57,860 nucleotides of DNA from an uncultured Fretibacterium sp. (GCA_937911045.1 CALEPX010000061.1:1-57860); one strand, 5' to 3'; numbered from the stretch's first letter, positions 24,914 through 34,146 are shown. Numbers and translations are program-made. Notes: generated from the letters alone by a model not told the origin.

Positions 24914-26788
24914 ATGCGAAAATTTCTCGCGCTAATAATCCTGTTACTATCGATTACAAGCGCAAACGCCGATGATTTAATCGACAGCTCAGTCTTGAAA
25001 GTTCCGTATCGTAAGGGATTTTCTGAAGGCTCTGAGCTAAACATGTCCGGTCTGCTCTCACCACATGCACTAAGCCTGAACTCAGCTCAAAGCGTCTCCG
25101 GCAACGAATACAATCTCAGCCAAATGCGCGCGCTTAATCCGGATTTGTCGAGTTTCCCAAATCATAACGGCGTAATCTGGCTCAAACATACGGCAATTTC
25201 CAAAGCTCAAAACGGCGGAATCGAAATCACGCGCCTGTTCGTAATATTGGGTCGTCGTGGTCTCAGCTCCGAGTGGCTCAACTGGAACGTGCAGATTCCG
25301 GAAAACGGCTCTGCGGAAATAATCGAAGCCAGCGTTTACGACAACTCAAACGGCTACAAAATCAGCGACATTCAGCCCGAACTTGACTCTTCAAACGGAC
25401 TTTACAAGATCAAATTCATAGGCTTGCCGGAAAATTTCATACTCGTGTTATCCTGGGTCGAGAATTTGCCCAGTGAAATCTCGGTCGAAGGCTTATTCTG
25501 GTTTCAGGAAAATTTGCCCGTCTGGGAATCAATAATCGAAGCAAGCTCAGCCGAAGAACTCACCTACAAAACTTTCCCCGAGGAAAACATCGCTCCGGAA
25601 ATTCAGAATATCGACAGCGAACACGTATACACTTGGCGACGAATCAATCTTGAAGCTGCAAATTCTGATTCCGAAATCTTGCGTGTGCCGAAATCCGGTG
25701 TTGCATTCGGTTCAAAACGCGGCAATTCAGGGCTTGCGAATATTATGAAGCGTCTCGACGAATCCGCGAATAATATCACGATGCCAACGGGCGCAAATTC
25801 TGGAATCAAACGCGGAAATCCAAAAGATGCTGCGAAATTAATGGCTTGGCTGCGTAAACAACCGGAAATTATTTTATCCGAAGGTCTTGCGCGAAAAATT
25901 CCGCCTAATGCTCCGTGGACTAAGCGCGAGAAGATTATTCTGGCTCATGCTTGGCTGCAAAAACTGGGCATAGAATCAACTTTCAACTGGGAAATGCCTT
26001 TCGAACCCGACGAAAATTCTCCGATGTGTCGAGCGATATTTTTCGAACCAGTTTTAGCGATTCAGGGCGTGAATAATACGTTTTTTGGGACACGCAACTC
26101 AAATTTGCTCGGCGGCACGAAGGTATTCGCGTTATCAAACAAGTCCGAAGCTCTAGTCTCACGCAAAATTCCGGAATCAAAAGCTTCTGAGAACAGGCTT
26201 TACGCAATCATGAATCTTTCACTCGGCGAGAACGGCTTATTAAACGGCTCAGTTCGGATCATGATTAACGGCGCGTGGCAGTCACTTTTACTCAGCAAAG
26301 GCACAGATGACGGACAAATTCGCGGCGCATTACTCGCACTTTTCCCGACACTCACGAATTACTCAAGCGTGAAATACTCGCATAAGAAAGGCGTTGCAGA
26401 AATTTCGTTCAAAATCGATAACAAACCCGGAGTTGCTGGAACTGGCACCGGATTACTCGCAATATTGCCGTTATTCGAACCGTTAGCGTTACGCCCGCTC
26501 ACAGATTCAGCACCACCGATGAATCTCAAATTCCCGTTCATTCTTGAGCAAAATATCACGCTCGGACTTCCCAAGAGAGCTGAACGCGCACTTGTCGATG
26601 GCAAAATCGCACGTTCCGCCGACAAAATCAATTACAGCGAATCATATCGCAACAAACGTCACAGGTTATTAACAGAATCGCGCCTCGAAGTCAACATGTC
26701 GAGTATTTCCAGCGGCAATTTCCAGACTTTGCAGCAATGTTTCGCTCAATGGCACAATTACTCTACAAAACCGATTCCCGTGAGATAA
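24914..26788 (+). CDS. Secreted transglutaminase-like protein, function unknown
   Basis: A 624-residue exported protein starting at the ATG at 24914 (signal peptide MRKFLALIILLLSITSANAD). The first half is beta-rich and suggests a DUF3857-like domain. A central stretch (residues about 300-370: TKREKIILAHAWLQKLGIES) resembles the core helix of transglutaminase-like domains that normally contain a catalytic Cys; here the Cys is replaced by the AHAWLQ helix, so catalysis is doubtful. The C-terminal part is again beta-rich. It directly follows secA, so both are probably in one transcript. The family assignment is tentative. Confidence 0.7.
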   Translation: MRKFLALIILLLSITSANADDLIDSSVLKVPYRKGFSEGSELNMSGLLSPHALSLNSAQSVSGNEYNLSQMRALNPDLSSFPNHNGVIWLKHTAISKAQNGGIEITRLFVILGRRGLSSEWLNWNVQIPENGSAEIIEASVYDNSNGYKISDIQPELDSSNGLYKIKFIGLPENFILVLSWVENLPSEISVEGLFWFQENLPVWESIIEASSAEELTYKTFPEENIAPEIQNIDSEHVYTWRRINLEAANSDSEILRVPKSGVAFGSKRGNSGLANIMKRLDESANNITMPTGANSGIKRGNPKDAAKLMAWLRKQPEIILSEGLARKIPPNAPWTKREKIILAHAWLQKLGIESTFNWEMPFEPDENSPMCRAIFFEPVLAIQGVNNTFFGTRNSNLLGGTKVFALSNKSEALVSRKIPESKASENRLYAIMNLSLGENGLLNGSVRIMINGAWQSLLLSKGTDDGQIRGALLALFPTLTNYSSVKYSHKKGVAEISFKIDNKPGVAGTGTGLLAILPLFEPLALRPLTDSAPPMNLKFPFILEQNITLGLPKRAERALVDGKIARSADKINYSESYRNKRHRLLTESRLEVNMSSISSGNFQTLQQCFAQWHNYSTKPIPVR

Positions 26789-26830
26789 TTATTGCAACAT
26801 AACACAATCAAAATTCAGAAGGTGATTAAT

Positions 26831-28522
26831 TTGCACGGTGAAAACTCAGCCGTAACTTTGCTAAATAACGCGCTAAACAACGCAATCGAAAATTTAACGC
26901 AAACACAAATTCAGGCGTCATTCGAACGTCCAAAACACTCAGGTCAGGGTGACAGGGCAGCTAATGCAGCGATGAAACTTGCAAAAACGCTCAAGTCTCG
27001 TCCGGCAGAAATTGCTCAGAAAATTATCGCGTCACTCGAATCGAATCACGAGCTTCAAGAATCCGGAATTATCCAGAAAATCGAATTTGCGAACCCGGGT
27101 TTTGTGAATATATTTCTGTCCGGAAAATTCTACGCACTCGTAACGAGCGATATTCTGAAACAGGCCGGCAATTACGGGCGAATAAATCTGGGCAATAATA
27201 AACGTGTTCAGGTTGAATTTGTCAGCGCGAATCCAACTGGACCATTACACATCGGACACGGGCGCGGCGCAGTTGTTGGTGACAGTGTCGCGAGAATTTT
27301 GGAATTTACGGGCTGGAATGTTGAACGCGAATATTACGTGAATGACCACGGCTTACAAATCGAAAATCTCGGCAAATCGGCACAAGCAAGATATTTCGAA
27401 CTAGCCGGAAAAAAAATCGATTTCCCGGAAAACGGCTACAAAGGCAAATACATGTACGATATTGCTCAGGAAATTCTGGACACAGAAGGCACGAAATTTC
27501 TGGATATGCCGCTGGAATCAAGTCTGGAATTTTTCAAGCGTTACACAGCTGAGAAAATATTATCCGGAATCAAGAGCGATCTCGAAAAAATGCGCGTGAA
27601 ATTCGACAAGTTCTTCCCGGAAAGCTACCTGCACAAGAACAATCTCGTGAAATCTACGATGCAGGCTCTCAAGAATAACGGCTACGCATACGAATCCGAG
27701 GGCGCACTCTGGTTCAAAACCGAAGACACAATCGGTGACGACAAAGATCGCGTATTAATCCGCACGAACGGAATCCCGACATATTTTGCCTCGGACATTG
27801 CGTATCACAGCGACAAATTTCTCACACGAAAATTCGATCGGGTAATCGACGTTTGGGGAGCAGATCATCACGGCTATATCGCACGCATGAAAGCCGCAGT
27901 GAAAGCTATGGGCAGAAATCCTGACGACTTCATCGTGTTGCTAATTCAGCTTGTGAATCTTATTCGTGACGGAAAATCCGTGAACATGTCAACACGCTCC
28001 GGAGAATTTATCGAATTGCGCGAAGTTTTGGACGAGACAGGTGTTGACGCGACGAGATTTTTTATACTCACAAGACGCAGCGACAGCCAACTGGATTTCG
28101 ACATAGACCTCGCCAAGAAACAGGGCAGCGAAAATCCTGTATTCTACATTCAATACGCACACGCACGGATTGCGAGCATACTCCGCGAATTTGAATCACG
28201 TGGCGGAAACTTGCGCGAAATTAATCCCGACGAAATTCCAGATGAAATATTCACAAATCCTGACGCGAAAAATCTTGCCGACGCGCTATCATTTTTCCCC
28301 GACGAAATACGCGACGCATCCGAAACTCTCAACCCGCAAGTCATCACTGCATACGTTCTAAATCTCGCAGGAATATTTCACTCATTCTACAACACGAACA
28401 GAATCCTGAACGAACCTGACGAGAAAATCTCACTTGGACGCATAAATCTGATTCGCGCGACGAAACTTGTGATAACTTCCTGTCTGGAACTCATCGGTGT
28501 AAGTGCGCCGGAAAAAATGTGA
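26831..28522 (+). CDS. argS: Arginyl-tRNA synthetase
   Basis: A 563-residue class I synthetase. The HIGH motif is in SANPTGPLHIGHGRGAVVGD, the N-terminal Arg-specific domain precedes it, and the C-terminal helical anticodon domain contains PVFYIQYAHARIASILR. As usual for ArgS, the KMSKS signature is degenerate (GKSVNMSTRSGE). I choose the TTG at 26831 behind AGAAGGTG; the TTG at 26792 lacks a ribosome site. It lies in one run with secA, the transglutaminase-like gene and the FtsB-like gene. Confidence 0.96.
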   Translation: MHGENSAVTLLNNALNNAIENLTQTQIQASFERPKHSGQGDRAANAAMKLAKTLKSRPAEIAQKIIASLESNHELQESGIIQKIEFANPGFVNIFLSGKFYALVTSDILKQAGNYGRINLGNNKRVQVEFVSANPTGPLHIGHGRGAVVGDSVARILEFTGWNVEREYYVNDHGLQIENLGKSAQARYFELAGKKIDFPENGYKGKYMYDIAQEILDTEGTKFLDMPLESSLEFFKRYTAEKILSGIKSDLEKMRVKFDKFFPESYLHKNNLVKSTMQALKNNGYAYESEGALWFKTEDTIGDDKDRVLIRTNGIPTYFASDIAYHSDKFLTRKFDRVIDVWGADHHGYIARMKAAVKAMGRNPDDFIVLLIQLVNLIRDGKSVNMSTRSGEFIELREVLDETGVDATRFFILTRRSDSQLDFDIDLAKKQGSENPVFYIQYAHARIASILREFESRGGNLREINPDEIPDEIFTNPDAKNLADALSFFPDEIRDASETLNPQVITAYVLNLAGIFHSFYNTNRILNEPDEKISLGRINLIRATKLVITSCLELIGVSAPEKM

Positions 28523-28523
28523 T

Positions 28524-28811
28524 ATGCCTTCGATTAAGAACATATTATTCTGGACGTTGGCGATTCTTGTGCTGGCGATAACTCTGAGCTATTACTGGTT
28601 CGAGTACAAGAAGATTCTGCAAACTCAGGAGGCAATCGAAAAACGTGAGGCAATCTTGAAAGAGAAACGCGACAATGTTCAGACCTACAAAGAGAAAGTC
28701 GAGTTCTATCAAACCAGAGAAGGCATCGAACACTTAGCACGCGAACAATACAATCTCGTAACGTCCGGTGAGCGCGTAATAATCCTCAAGCAGGACGGCG
28801 AGCCACAATAA
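28524..28811 (+). CDS. FtsB/DivIC-like septum formation initiator protein
   Basis: A 95-residue protein with one N-terminal membrane span (IKNILFWTLAILVLAITLSY) and a coiled coil (KKILQTQEAIEKREAILKEK), ending with the motif EGIEHLAREQYNLVTSGERV, close to the FtsB/DivIC signature in which a helix is followed by ARE.Y..V..GE. These proteins form a complex with FtsL and FtsQ/DivIB at the division site. The ATG at 28524 follows the argS stop by one base. A terminator follows. Confidence 0.85.
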   Translation: MPSIKNILFWTLAILVLAITLSYYWFEYKKILQTQEAIEKREAILKEKRDNVQTYKEKVEFYQTREGIEHLAREQYNLVTSGERVIILKQDGEPQ

Positions 28812-28818
28812 CAGGAAA

Positions 28819-28846
28819 CCGTCACTTACGCGAGTGGCGGCTTTTT
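28819..28846 (+). terminator. Terminator of the secA-argS-ftsB-like run
   Basis: CCGTCACT (28819-28826) pairs with AGTGGCGG (28833-28840) around a six-base loop, followed by C and five T. Confidence 0.85.
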
Positions 28847-28906
28847 GTTTTAAGCCTGATGAGATTGCCCGGGAATTTTCGAGAGTCGAAGGGAATTTTT
28901 TAGCAA

Positions 28907-28954
28907 ATGCCAACTATTAGTTTGTTTTTCGGAATTATTATAAAACTGTTCTGA
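28907..28954 (+). pseudogene. DUF4160 remnant (first 15 codons)
   Basis: The frame from ATG 28907 reads MPTISLFFGIIIKLF then TGA. This is the highly typical start of DUF4160 proteins (MPTIS-F-GI-I), of which normally about 70-80 residues follow. The rest is missing. DUF4160 genes usually precede a DUF2442 gene, and a broken DUF2442 gene follows here, which supports the call. Confidence 0.6.
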
Positions 28955-28962
28955 TTGAAAAT

Positions 28963-29220
28963 ATGGATATTATTCACGGCGAAGAAAACATGTTGCCAAG
29001 AGTTTCATCAGTTCAAGCTGAACCAGATTATTCTCTAATAATAACTTTCAACAATGGCGAACGTAAAAAATATAATGCTAAACCATTGCTGAATATTCCG
29101 ATGTACAAAAATCTTGCAAAAGTTTTTTCGTCGGCAAAAGTTGAATATGGAACGGTTGTTTAACCGGGCGACATGGATATTAGTCCCGACACTCTGTATC
29201 TCAGAAGTATAAAAATATGA
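28963..29220 (+). pseudogene. DUF2442 protein, truncated by an in-frame TAA
   Basis: The frame gives MLPRVSSVQAEPDYSLIITF, NNGERKKYNAKPLLN and a run to KVEYGTVV, then TAA at 29161-29163, and continues in the same frame as PGDMDISPDTLYLRSIKI to TGA at 29218-29220. The residue normally at the stop is a Trp in the DUF2442 pattern (V-W-PGDIDISPDTLY). The last 19 or so residues would be lost. DUF2442 is often paired with DUF4160, proposed to be toxin-antitoxin-like; function is unproven. Confidence 0.75.
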
Positions 29221-29231
29221 TAATAATGCTC

Positions 29232-29259
29232 TTGACAAAATCGAAATCATGTGTAGAAT
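29232..29259 (+). promoter_or_regulatory. Sigma-70 promoter directly upstream of the pentanucleotide repeat
   Basis: Perfect TTGACA (29232-29237) and TAGAAT (29254-29259), 16-base spacer. The transcription start would fall inside the repeat that begins two bases after the -10 box. It points to the large secreted-protein gene at 29471. Confidence 0.72.
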
Positions 29260-29260
29260 T

Positions 29261-29320
29261 GCACAGCACAGCACAGCACAGCACAGCACAGCACAGCACA
29301 GCACAGCACAGCACAGCACT
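29261..29320. repeat. Pentanucleotide microsatellite (GCACA), 12 units
   Basis: Eleven perfect GCACA units followed by GCACT, 60 bases with no interruption. It lies immediately downstream of a promoter -10 box and forms the start of the untranslated leader. Unit number is expected to vary by slippage. Confidence 0.97.
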
Positions 29321-29391
29321 AACTAGCTTTTTATTCTTTTCTGGTAAGCTCCAAAACTTTTCAGAAAAATTATTCAACGTAGGTATCAATA

Positions 29392-29435
29392 ACCGCCACG
29401 TAGAAGGAAGACAACTTTTGCGAGGCGGTCTTTTT
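29392..29435 (+). terminator. Leader hairpin with T run (possible attenuator)
   Basis: ACCGCC (29392-29397) pairs with GGCGGT (29424-29429), followed by C and five T, 35 bases before the start codon of the next gene and downstream of the promoter and repeat. A true terminator here would limit expression of the surface-protein operon. Confidence 0.6.
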
Positions 29436-29470
29436 GCATACAAATTTTTACAAAGGAGAGATTTTACCTC

Positions 29471-32400
29471 ATGAAATACAAGCGCATTAAATTCCTGGGC
29501 TTTATGCTCACATTTGCTCTCGTCATCGGGCTGTTGCCGGTGATGAGTTTGACGGCGTATGCAGATAATTCCGAGACACTGCTGACCATCATCACCCCCA
29601 CATCGGATAAAGGCTACAACGAAACTACGCCAGGAGTTGTTACAGTTACACTTCAAGGTAACATGTACTTTAGAGAAGGCATGGTGACCGCTTTGGAAAC
29701 CGTTCCTGCCAGTTGGGCGACTTATACAGCTGGTTCTGTGACCGTTGTGGGGAAAGAAGGATACACTATCACCAAATGTATATTCCACGATGATTATAAC
29801 TATAAAACTAAAACGGCTACCACGCAACCATTTGTGGTTTCTTGTATTGACGAACTTAGCGCTGTGGAATCCATTGAGGTGTACGGGTATGCTATGCCTG
29901 CGCACGCCCACAGCTTTACTTCCTATACCGTAAATAAAGCGGGCGACACCATCACGGCAACGTGTTCTGCGGATGACTGCCCACTGACGGACAATAAGGC
30001 GACACTGACAATCTCAGCCCCAACTGTAGGCGGAGGAGCGGCAGTATTGAGCGGAGATGTGAGCGCGTTCGAGGTTTCCAGTGCTGACATCAAGTATGCT
30101 GTGAAATCGGGCACTGATTGGAGAGAAGAGACATTAACTGCGCCATCAGGCAACGGCTTCTTCAAGGCAAGCATAACGGCTGGCGATGTAACTGCTTCTG
30201 TAAAATACGGTGTTAGCGCAATCACTGTAGCGTCAGGAATCGAGCACGGCACAGTAACAGCTCCTTCTGTTGCGACCGTAGACGCAGAAGTGCCTCTGAC
30301 GATAATGCCTGATACGGGCTACGAGCTGAACACCATCACTGCGACAAAGTCCGGCAATACTACAATCACAGTAACTACAAATTCGGACGGCAGCAGATCG
30401 TTTGAGATGCCTGATGAAGCTGTTACGGTTAGTGCGACGTTCAAGCTGAAGGACTACACAATCTCTTTCGAAATAACAAGCGGCTCTATAACTGTTCCTG
30501 AGACTGCGAACTATGAGAACACTGTGAGGCTAGTAATCTCACCTGATGAGGGCTATGGAGTTCTCTCTTTCGGGATTGACGGCGTTAATGATTTGGCACT
30601 TGTGAGCAAGGACACTGATACGGGCGTTGAGGTGTACACGTTCACGATGCCGGCTCAGGATGTCAGCCTTGATGTGAAGTTTGCGGAGACGACTATCTAC
30701 ACGATTTTCTACAAGGCGGATAGTACGATAACTTCACTCTTCTATCGTTTCAGTTCTGGAGATGCGGGCTTCAAGATGAAGTCAGGTACTCAAATTGAAG
30801 GTAATACTGCTTGGGGCGGTCAGATGAGGGGCGTAAAAGACAGAACATCATTCCCGATTTCGTTCAATGTAAACAGCGGCGACTGGGGAGTTTTTCAAGA
30901 CTGTAACGTTGTAACTGACCTGAGCAGCGGCTTTAGTTCTCTCGCTCAAGGTAACGCGCTTCTGGTTGAGGGTGATGATAAGGCGTTTGTAGCGCAATTC
31001 ATGTGGGGATTTTACGACACTGATATAAACGGAGAATTAGTACTCAGAGACGATTACGGAACGAAATACTATTTTGTTACCGCCAACACGACGAGTATAT
31101 CAGTACCTAATCCAACAAGGAGAGGCTATAACTTTGCTGGCTGGTCATATACGGACAAGGATGACGAAGATAAAACGATAAATGCCGGCTCTGGTAGCAC
31201 TACGGTGAACATAAAAGACAACATCGACAAGACTACGATTTTCGGCGCAATCTGGAAACGTGCGACTTCGACAGTAACATATGACCTTAACGGGGGGAGC
31301 TGGAGCAATAGTAATACTGCGAGTGTTATCGGAGAGAAATTGCCCCAACCGACAGACCCCACGAAAGACGCTTATGCCTTTAACGGCTGGATAGTAAAGA
31401 GCAATACCAGAGCCATGAAGGGCGCTCAGGGAGTAACCCTTACGGCAGGAAGCAATTTTGACTTTGACACGACGAAGATAACGGAGAATATCACTCTTCA
31501 AGCAGCATGGAAGCATGTACACTCTTACGTGAATGTTCCTTTGTCGAAGGTTAATGACTTGCTCCCCGGTGCGATGCCACAGGAATATATCACCAATTAC
31601 GGACAGTATACACATTTCAGCATTTGTTCTGTGGCTGATGAGTTCCATTTTGAGGGACATACTTTCGACAAGAACGGTAAATGCGCTTGTGGAGCAGAGA
31701 GACCCGTAGAAGAAGTAACACTTCAGGAGACGTACGGGGACTTGAATATGGTGATTCAGTCCAAGCCGAAGAAAGATTCTGAAGTTATCCTCAACGCGCC
31801 TGTAATGGATACAAAGCAGTTTGTGAAGTGGGAGTATCGTTCGCTGAACGGCAGTACATGGCATGATTTGGTTTCAACTCCTGTAGTTGGCTTTATCATT
31901 CCCGACAGTCTCCGCGTTCATGCAGTATATGAGAGTTTGACAGCACCCAAGCTGACACTGAAGGCAGAACTTTATAGCACTGACGGATTGCTATTCACGA
32001 TGCAGTATGCATTACCCAAAGGCTGGAAAGCGACAAATGCGGCTGTAGTGTACGGAGATAATCATATGCTGCGTTACATGAAAGTCGTGAGGTCTAACAC
32101 ATCTTGGTACTCTATTACAGACCCATTCTTCGGCATTGAGATTGTTAGTGCCGGCACGTTTGATTCAGCGACGTATTATTACGACCGAGAAGATAATATT
32201 CTTGCCAAAAACAAAAACAAAGCAGCACTGCGTAACAAGATACTGAACGGAGAAGCAGTGAACATTCCCGGCTACCACGAAGCAAGCTACAAGAAGGCTC
32301 AGAGCTTGGGACAGACATCAGGATATGCTTATGGCGGTCTCACGGGAGTAAAGAACGAAAATAACGGCGAGCATTATTTCTATGCGCTAGGTTTTGTTGA

Positions 32401-32515
32401 GCACACTGACGCGTCTAACGCTAAACACATGGCAGTTGTAGGTCCTATAGCTGTAACGTATAACTCGACGATCAATGCCGATACTGACAGCAACATTTAC
32501 ACATATAACTACTAA
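29471..32515 (+). CDS. Large secreted surface protein with Listeria-Bacteroides (InlB B)-type repeats
   Basis: A 1014-residue protein with a signal peptide of about 31 residues (GLLPVMSLTAYAD), of a form common in Clostridia rather than Synergistota. It carries beta-rich domains with repeated YTISFEITSGSITVPE-like modules and then InlB B-type repeats: NPTRRGYNFAGWSYTDKDDE, VTYDLNGGSWSNSNTA, and a further DAYAFNGWIVKS. These are typical extracellular adhesin-like repeats. No LPXTG or Synergist-CTERM anchor is present at the C-terminus (NIYTYNY). AGGAGA upstream supports the ATG. It is preceded by a promoter, a microsatellite and a leader hairpin, and followed after 12 bases by another secreted-protein gene. 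Confidence 0.85.
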   Translation: MKYKRIKFLGFMLTFALVIGLLPVMSLTAYADNSETLLTIITPTSDKGYNETTPGVVTVTLQGNMYFREGMVTALETVPASWATYTAGSVTVVGKEGYTITKCIFHDDYNYKTKTATTQPFVVSCIDELSAVESIEVYGYAMPAHAHSFTSYTVNKAGDTITATCSADDCPLTDNKATLTISAPTVGGGAAVLSGDVSAFEVSSADIKYAVKSGTDWREETLTAPSGNGFFKASITAGDVTASVKYGVSAITVASGIEHGTVTAPSVATVDAEVPLTIMPDTGYELNTITATKSGNTTITVTTNSDGSRSFEMPDEAVTVSATFKLKDYTISFEITSGSITVPETANYENTVRLVISPDEGYGVLSFGIDGVNDLALVSKDTDTGVEVYTFTMPAQDVSLDVKFAETTIYTIFYKADSTITSLFYRFSSGDAGFKMKSGTQIEGNTAWGGQMRGVKDRTSFPISFNVNSGDWGVFQDCNVVTDLSSGFSSLAQGNALLVEGDDKAFVAQFMWGFYDTDINGELVLRDDYGTKYYFVTANTTSISVPNPTRRGYNFAGWSYTDKDDEDKTINAGSGSTTVNIKDNIDKTTIFGAIWKRATSTVTYDLNGGSWSNSNTASVIGEKLPQPTDPTKDAYAFNGWIVKSNTRAMKGAQGVTLTAGSNFDFDTTKITENITLQAAWKHVHSYVNVPLSKVNDLLPGAMPQEYITNYGQYTHFSICSVADEFHFEGHTFDKNGKCACGAERPVEEVTLQETYGDLNMVIQSKPKKDSEVILNAPVMDTKQFVKWEYRSLNGSTWHDLVSTPVVGFIIPDSLRVHAVYESLTAPKLTLKAELYSTDGLLFTMQYALPKGWKATNAAVVYGDNHMLRYMKVVRSNTSWYSITDPFFGIEIVSAGTFDSATYYYDREDNILAKNKNKAALRNKILNGEAVNIPGYHEASYKKAQSLGQTSGYAYGGLTGVKNENNGEHYFYALGFVEHTDASNAKHMAVVGPIAVTYNSTINADTDSNIYTYNY

Positions 32516-32527
32516 GGAGGAATCACG

Positions 32528-33163
32528 ATGAAGTTCGCAAAGAAAATATTTATGCTGTGTGTAATGACGGCGATGATTTGTGTGCCTGCATCAGCAGAAG
32601 ACGTAACTATAGATATGTCATTGCTGATGTTCGGGAGTGCGAATTTGACGGTTAATGTAGATGGGGAGCTGTCGAACGCCCTGTCAGGTACATATACGCC
32701 GTATGATGTCGTAACTGTCAAGGCACCAAATGTAACCGGAAAGAATTTCAAATACTGGACTAACGTTGATGGAAAAATCATAAGCTACAGCAATGAACTG
32801 ACGCTGACGATATACTCGAACACTGTCTTGAATGCTGTGTACGGCACAGGCTCAGCAACGGCTCAACCTGTGGCGGAGTTTTTGTCGGTAACACGTTCAG
32901 GCAATCATATTATGTTCAACGTCATGGCTACAGCACAATCAGACATCACGGAATATGGCATACGTTACAGCACTACGAAAAACACCCTTGACGGTTTGAA
33001 GGGTGATGACGCTGTAACAGCAGAAAAAAACAGTAATTCGAATACGAATTGGCTTTTTAATGTGGCGGTCAGCGATGATATAACATATTACGTTACTGCT
33101 TACGTTAAAGTTGGTGAGCAGACATATTACAGCGATGTGAGGGCGGTTGCTCTGTCAGATTGA
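32528..33163 (+). CDS. Secreted protein with InlB/fibronectin-like domains
   Basis: A 211-residue exported protein with a signal peptide (MKFAKKIFMLCVMTAMICVP, cleavage near SAEDV) and a repeat-like module (YDVVTVKAPNVTGKNFKYWT) of the Listeria-Bacteroides type, followed by a fibronectin-like stretch ending ITYYVTAYVKVGEQTYYSDV. AAGGAGG gives a strong start. The stop at 33161 sits exactly where an LRR-coding frame begins, so the gene may be cut short by recombination. It likely shares transcription with the upstream gene. Confidence 0.8.
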   Translation: MKFAKKIFMLCVMTAMICVPASAEDVTIDMSLLMFGSANLTVNVDGELSNALSGTYTPYDVVTVKAPNVTGKNFKYWTNVDGKIISYSNELTLTIYSNTVLNAVYGTGSATAQPVAEFLSVTRSGNHIMFNVMATAQSDITEYGIRYSTTKNTLDGLKGDDAVTAEKNSNSNTNWLFNVAVSDDITYYVTAYVKVGEQTYYSDVRAVALSD

Positions 33164-33875
33164 AACTTTGACGACGTTGAATTTATCCGGAAGCAAAGTC
33201 GAAACGCTGGACGCAAAAGGCTGTGAAAATTTAGCGGAAGTGAATCTTGAGGGTTGTGAAAATCTCGAATATCTTGATGTGAGTGAGACGGCAATAACAG
33301 AGCTGAATGTTCAGGATTGCGTGAATCTGGGAACGCTTCTTTGTGCTTCATGCGACCTAAGCGACTTAAAAATTGACGGTTGCGAGAAACTGAATGATTT
33401 GGATTGCAGCAACAACAGTTTGTTAATGTTGAATGCGTCAGAGTTTCGTAATCTTGGAAGTTTGAAGTGCAGTCATCAGCGTGCAGTAAAACCTATCTCA
33501 AGACTGATGAACTTCATAGATTTATTATTTAGTCGAGGCAGTTTTGCAGTTTCAGCGGCAAATGAGGACAGCTCGTATCTTGAAAACGTGACGAACTTGA
33601 AGGCTTATGACGAAGCTGGGAACGAACTTGCGGTGAAGTTTGATTCAGAGAGCGGAGAAGTAGAATTTAGCGGCGAACCTGCGAAAATCGCGTATGATTA
33701 TGATACAGGCTTCGAGAACACGTTGATGGACGTAGAAATTTCCGCATCTGATTCCGCATCAGAACCCGAAAATAAAGCAACAACAAGAGTTGGTTCATCT
33801 GGAGGCTGTTCATTCGGTTTCGGGGCTTGGGCATTAGCGATTCTTGCGCTCTGTTTTTCGAGGAAACGCATTTAG
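33164..33875 (+). pseudogene. Leucine-rich-repeat surface protein with Synergist-CTERM signal, lacking its 5' end
   Basis: An open frame from 33147, in another frame than the preceding gene, encoding about 240 residues. It starts abruptly in leucine-rich repeats (LTTLNLSGSKVETLDAKGCE, NLAEVNLEGCENLEYLD) with Cys-ended units of about 20-23 residues. A beta-rich region follows, and the C-terminus is SSGGCSFGFGAWALAILALC plus FSRKRI, a Synergist-CTERM-like sorting signal. There is no signal peptide and no ribosome site, so it is probably a 3' fragment of a larger gene. Alternatively it is made as a readthrough or frameshift product of the upstream gene. Confidence 0.7.
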
Positions 33876-33898
33876 CAGAATTTAGCAGAAAAGAGAGG

Positions 33899-33938
33899 CA
33901 GGACGGTTAAACAGGCAAAATTCCGTCCTGTTTTTTTT
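33899..33938 (+). terminator. Terminator of the surface-protein operon
   Basis: CAGGACGG (33899-33906) and CCGTCCTG (33923-33930) pair perfectly, followed by eight T. Confidence 0.88.
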
Positions 33939-34146
33939 GAGATGACGCCTCTGAAAAAAGTGATATAATAGCGAACAAGTTATATTTTTGAGATCGTAGA
34001 ATAAGAGGTGTTAAATTGCGCGACCAAGAACAAATACAATAGTAACTAAATAATGCCAAACGGTATATCAGTGATTCAAGATTTTAACAACAGTGCGGAA
34101 ATATTGAGAGAAGAAAGTAAAAACTCATAGAAAGGAAGTAGTCTTT

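Noticed and set aside
29261..29320. CRISPR array
   Set aside because: Five-base perfect tandem units without spacers; a microsatellite, not a CRISPR.
29035..29911. Minus-strand ORFs with LCCAVLCCAV repeats
   Set aside because: These are translations of the GCACA microsatellite; they have no ribosome site and overlap clear plus-strand genes.
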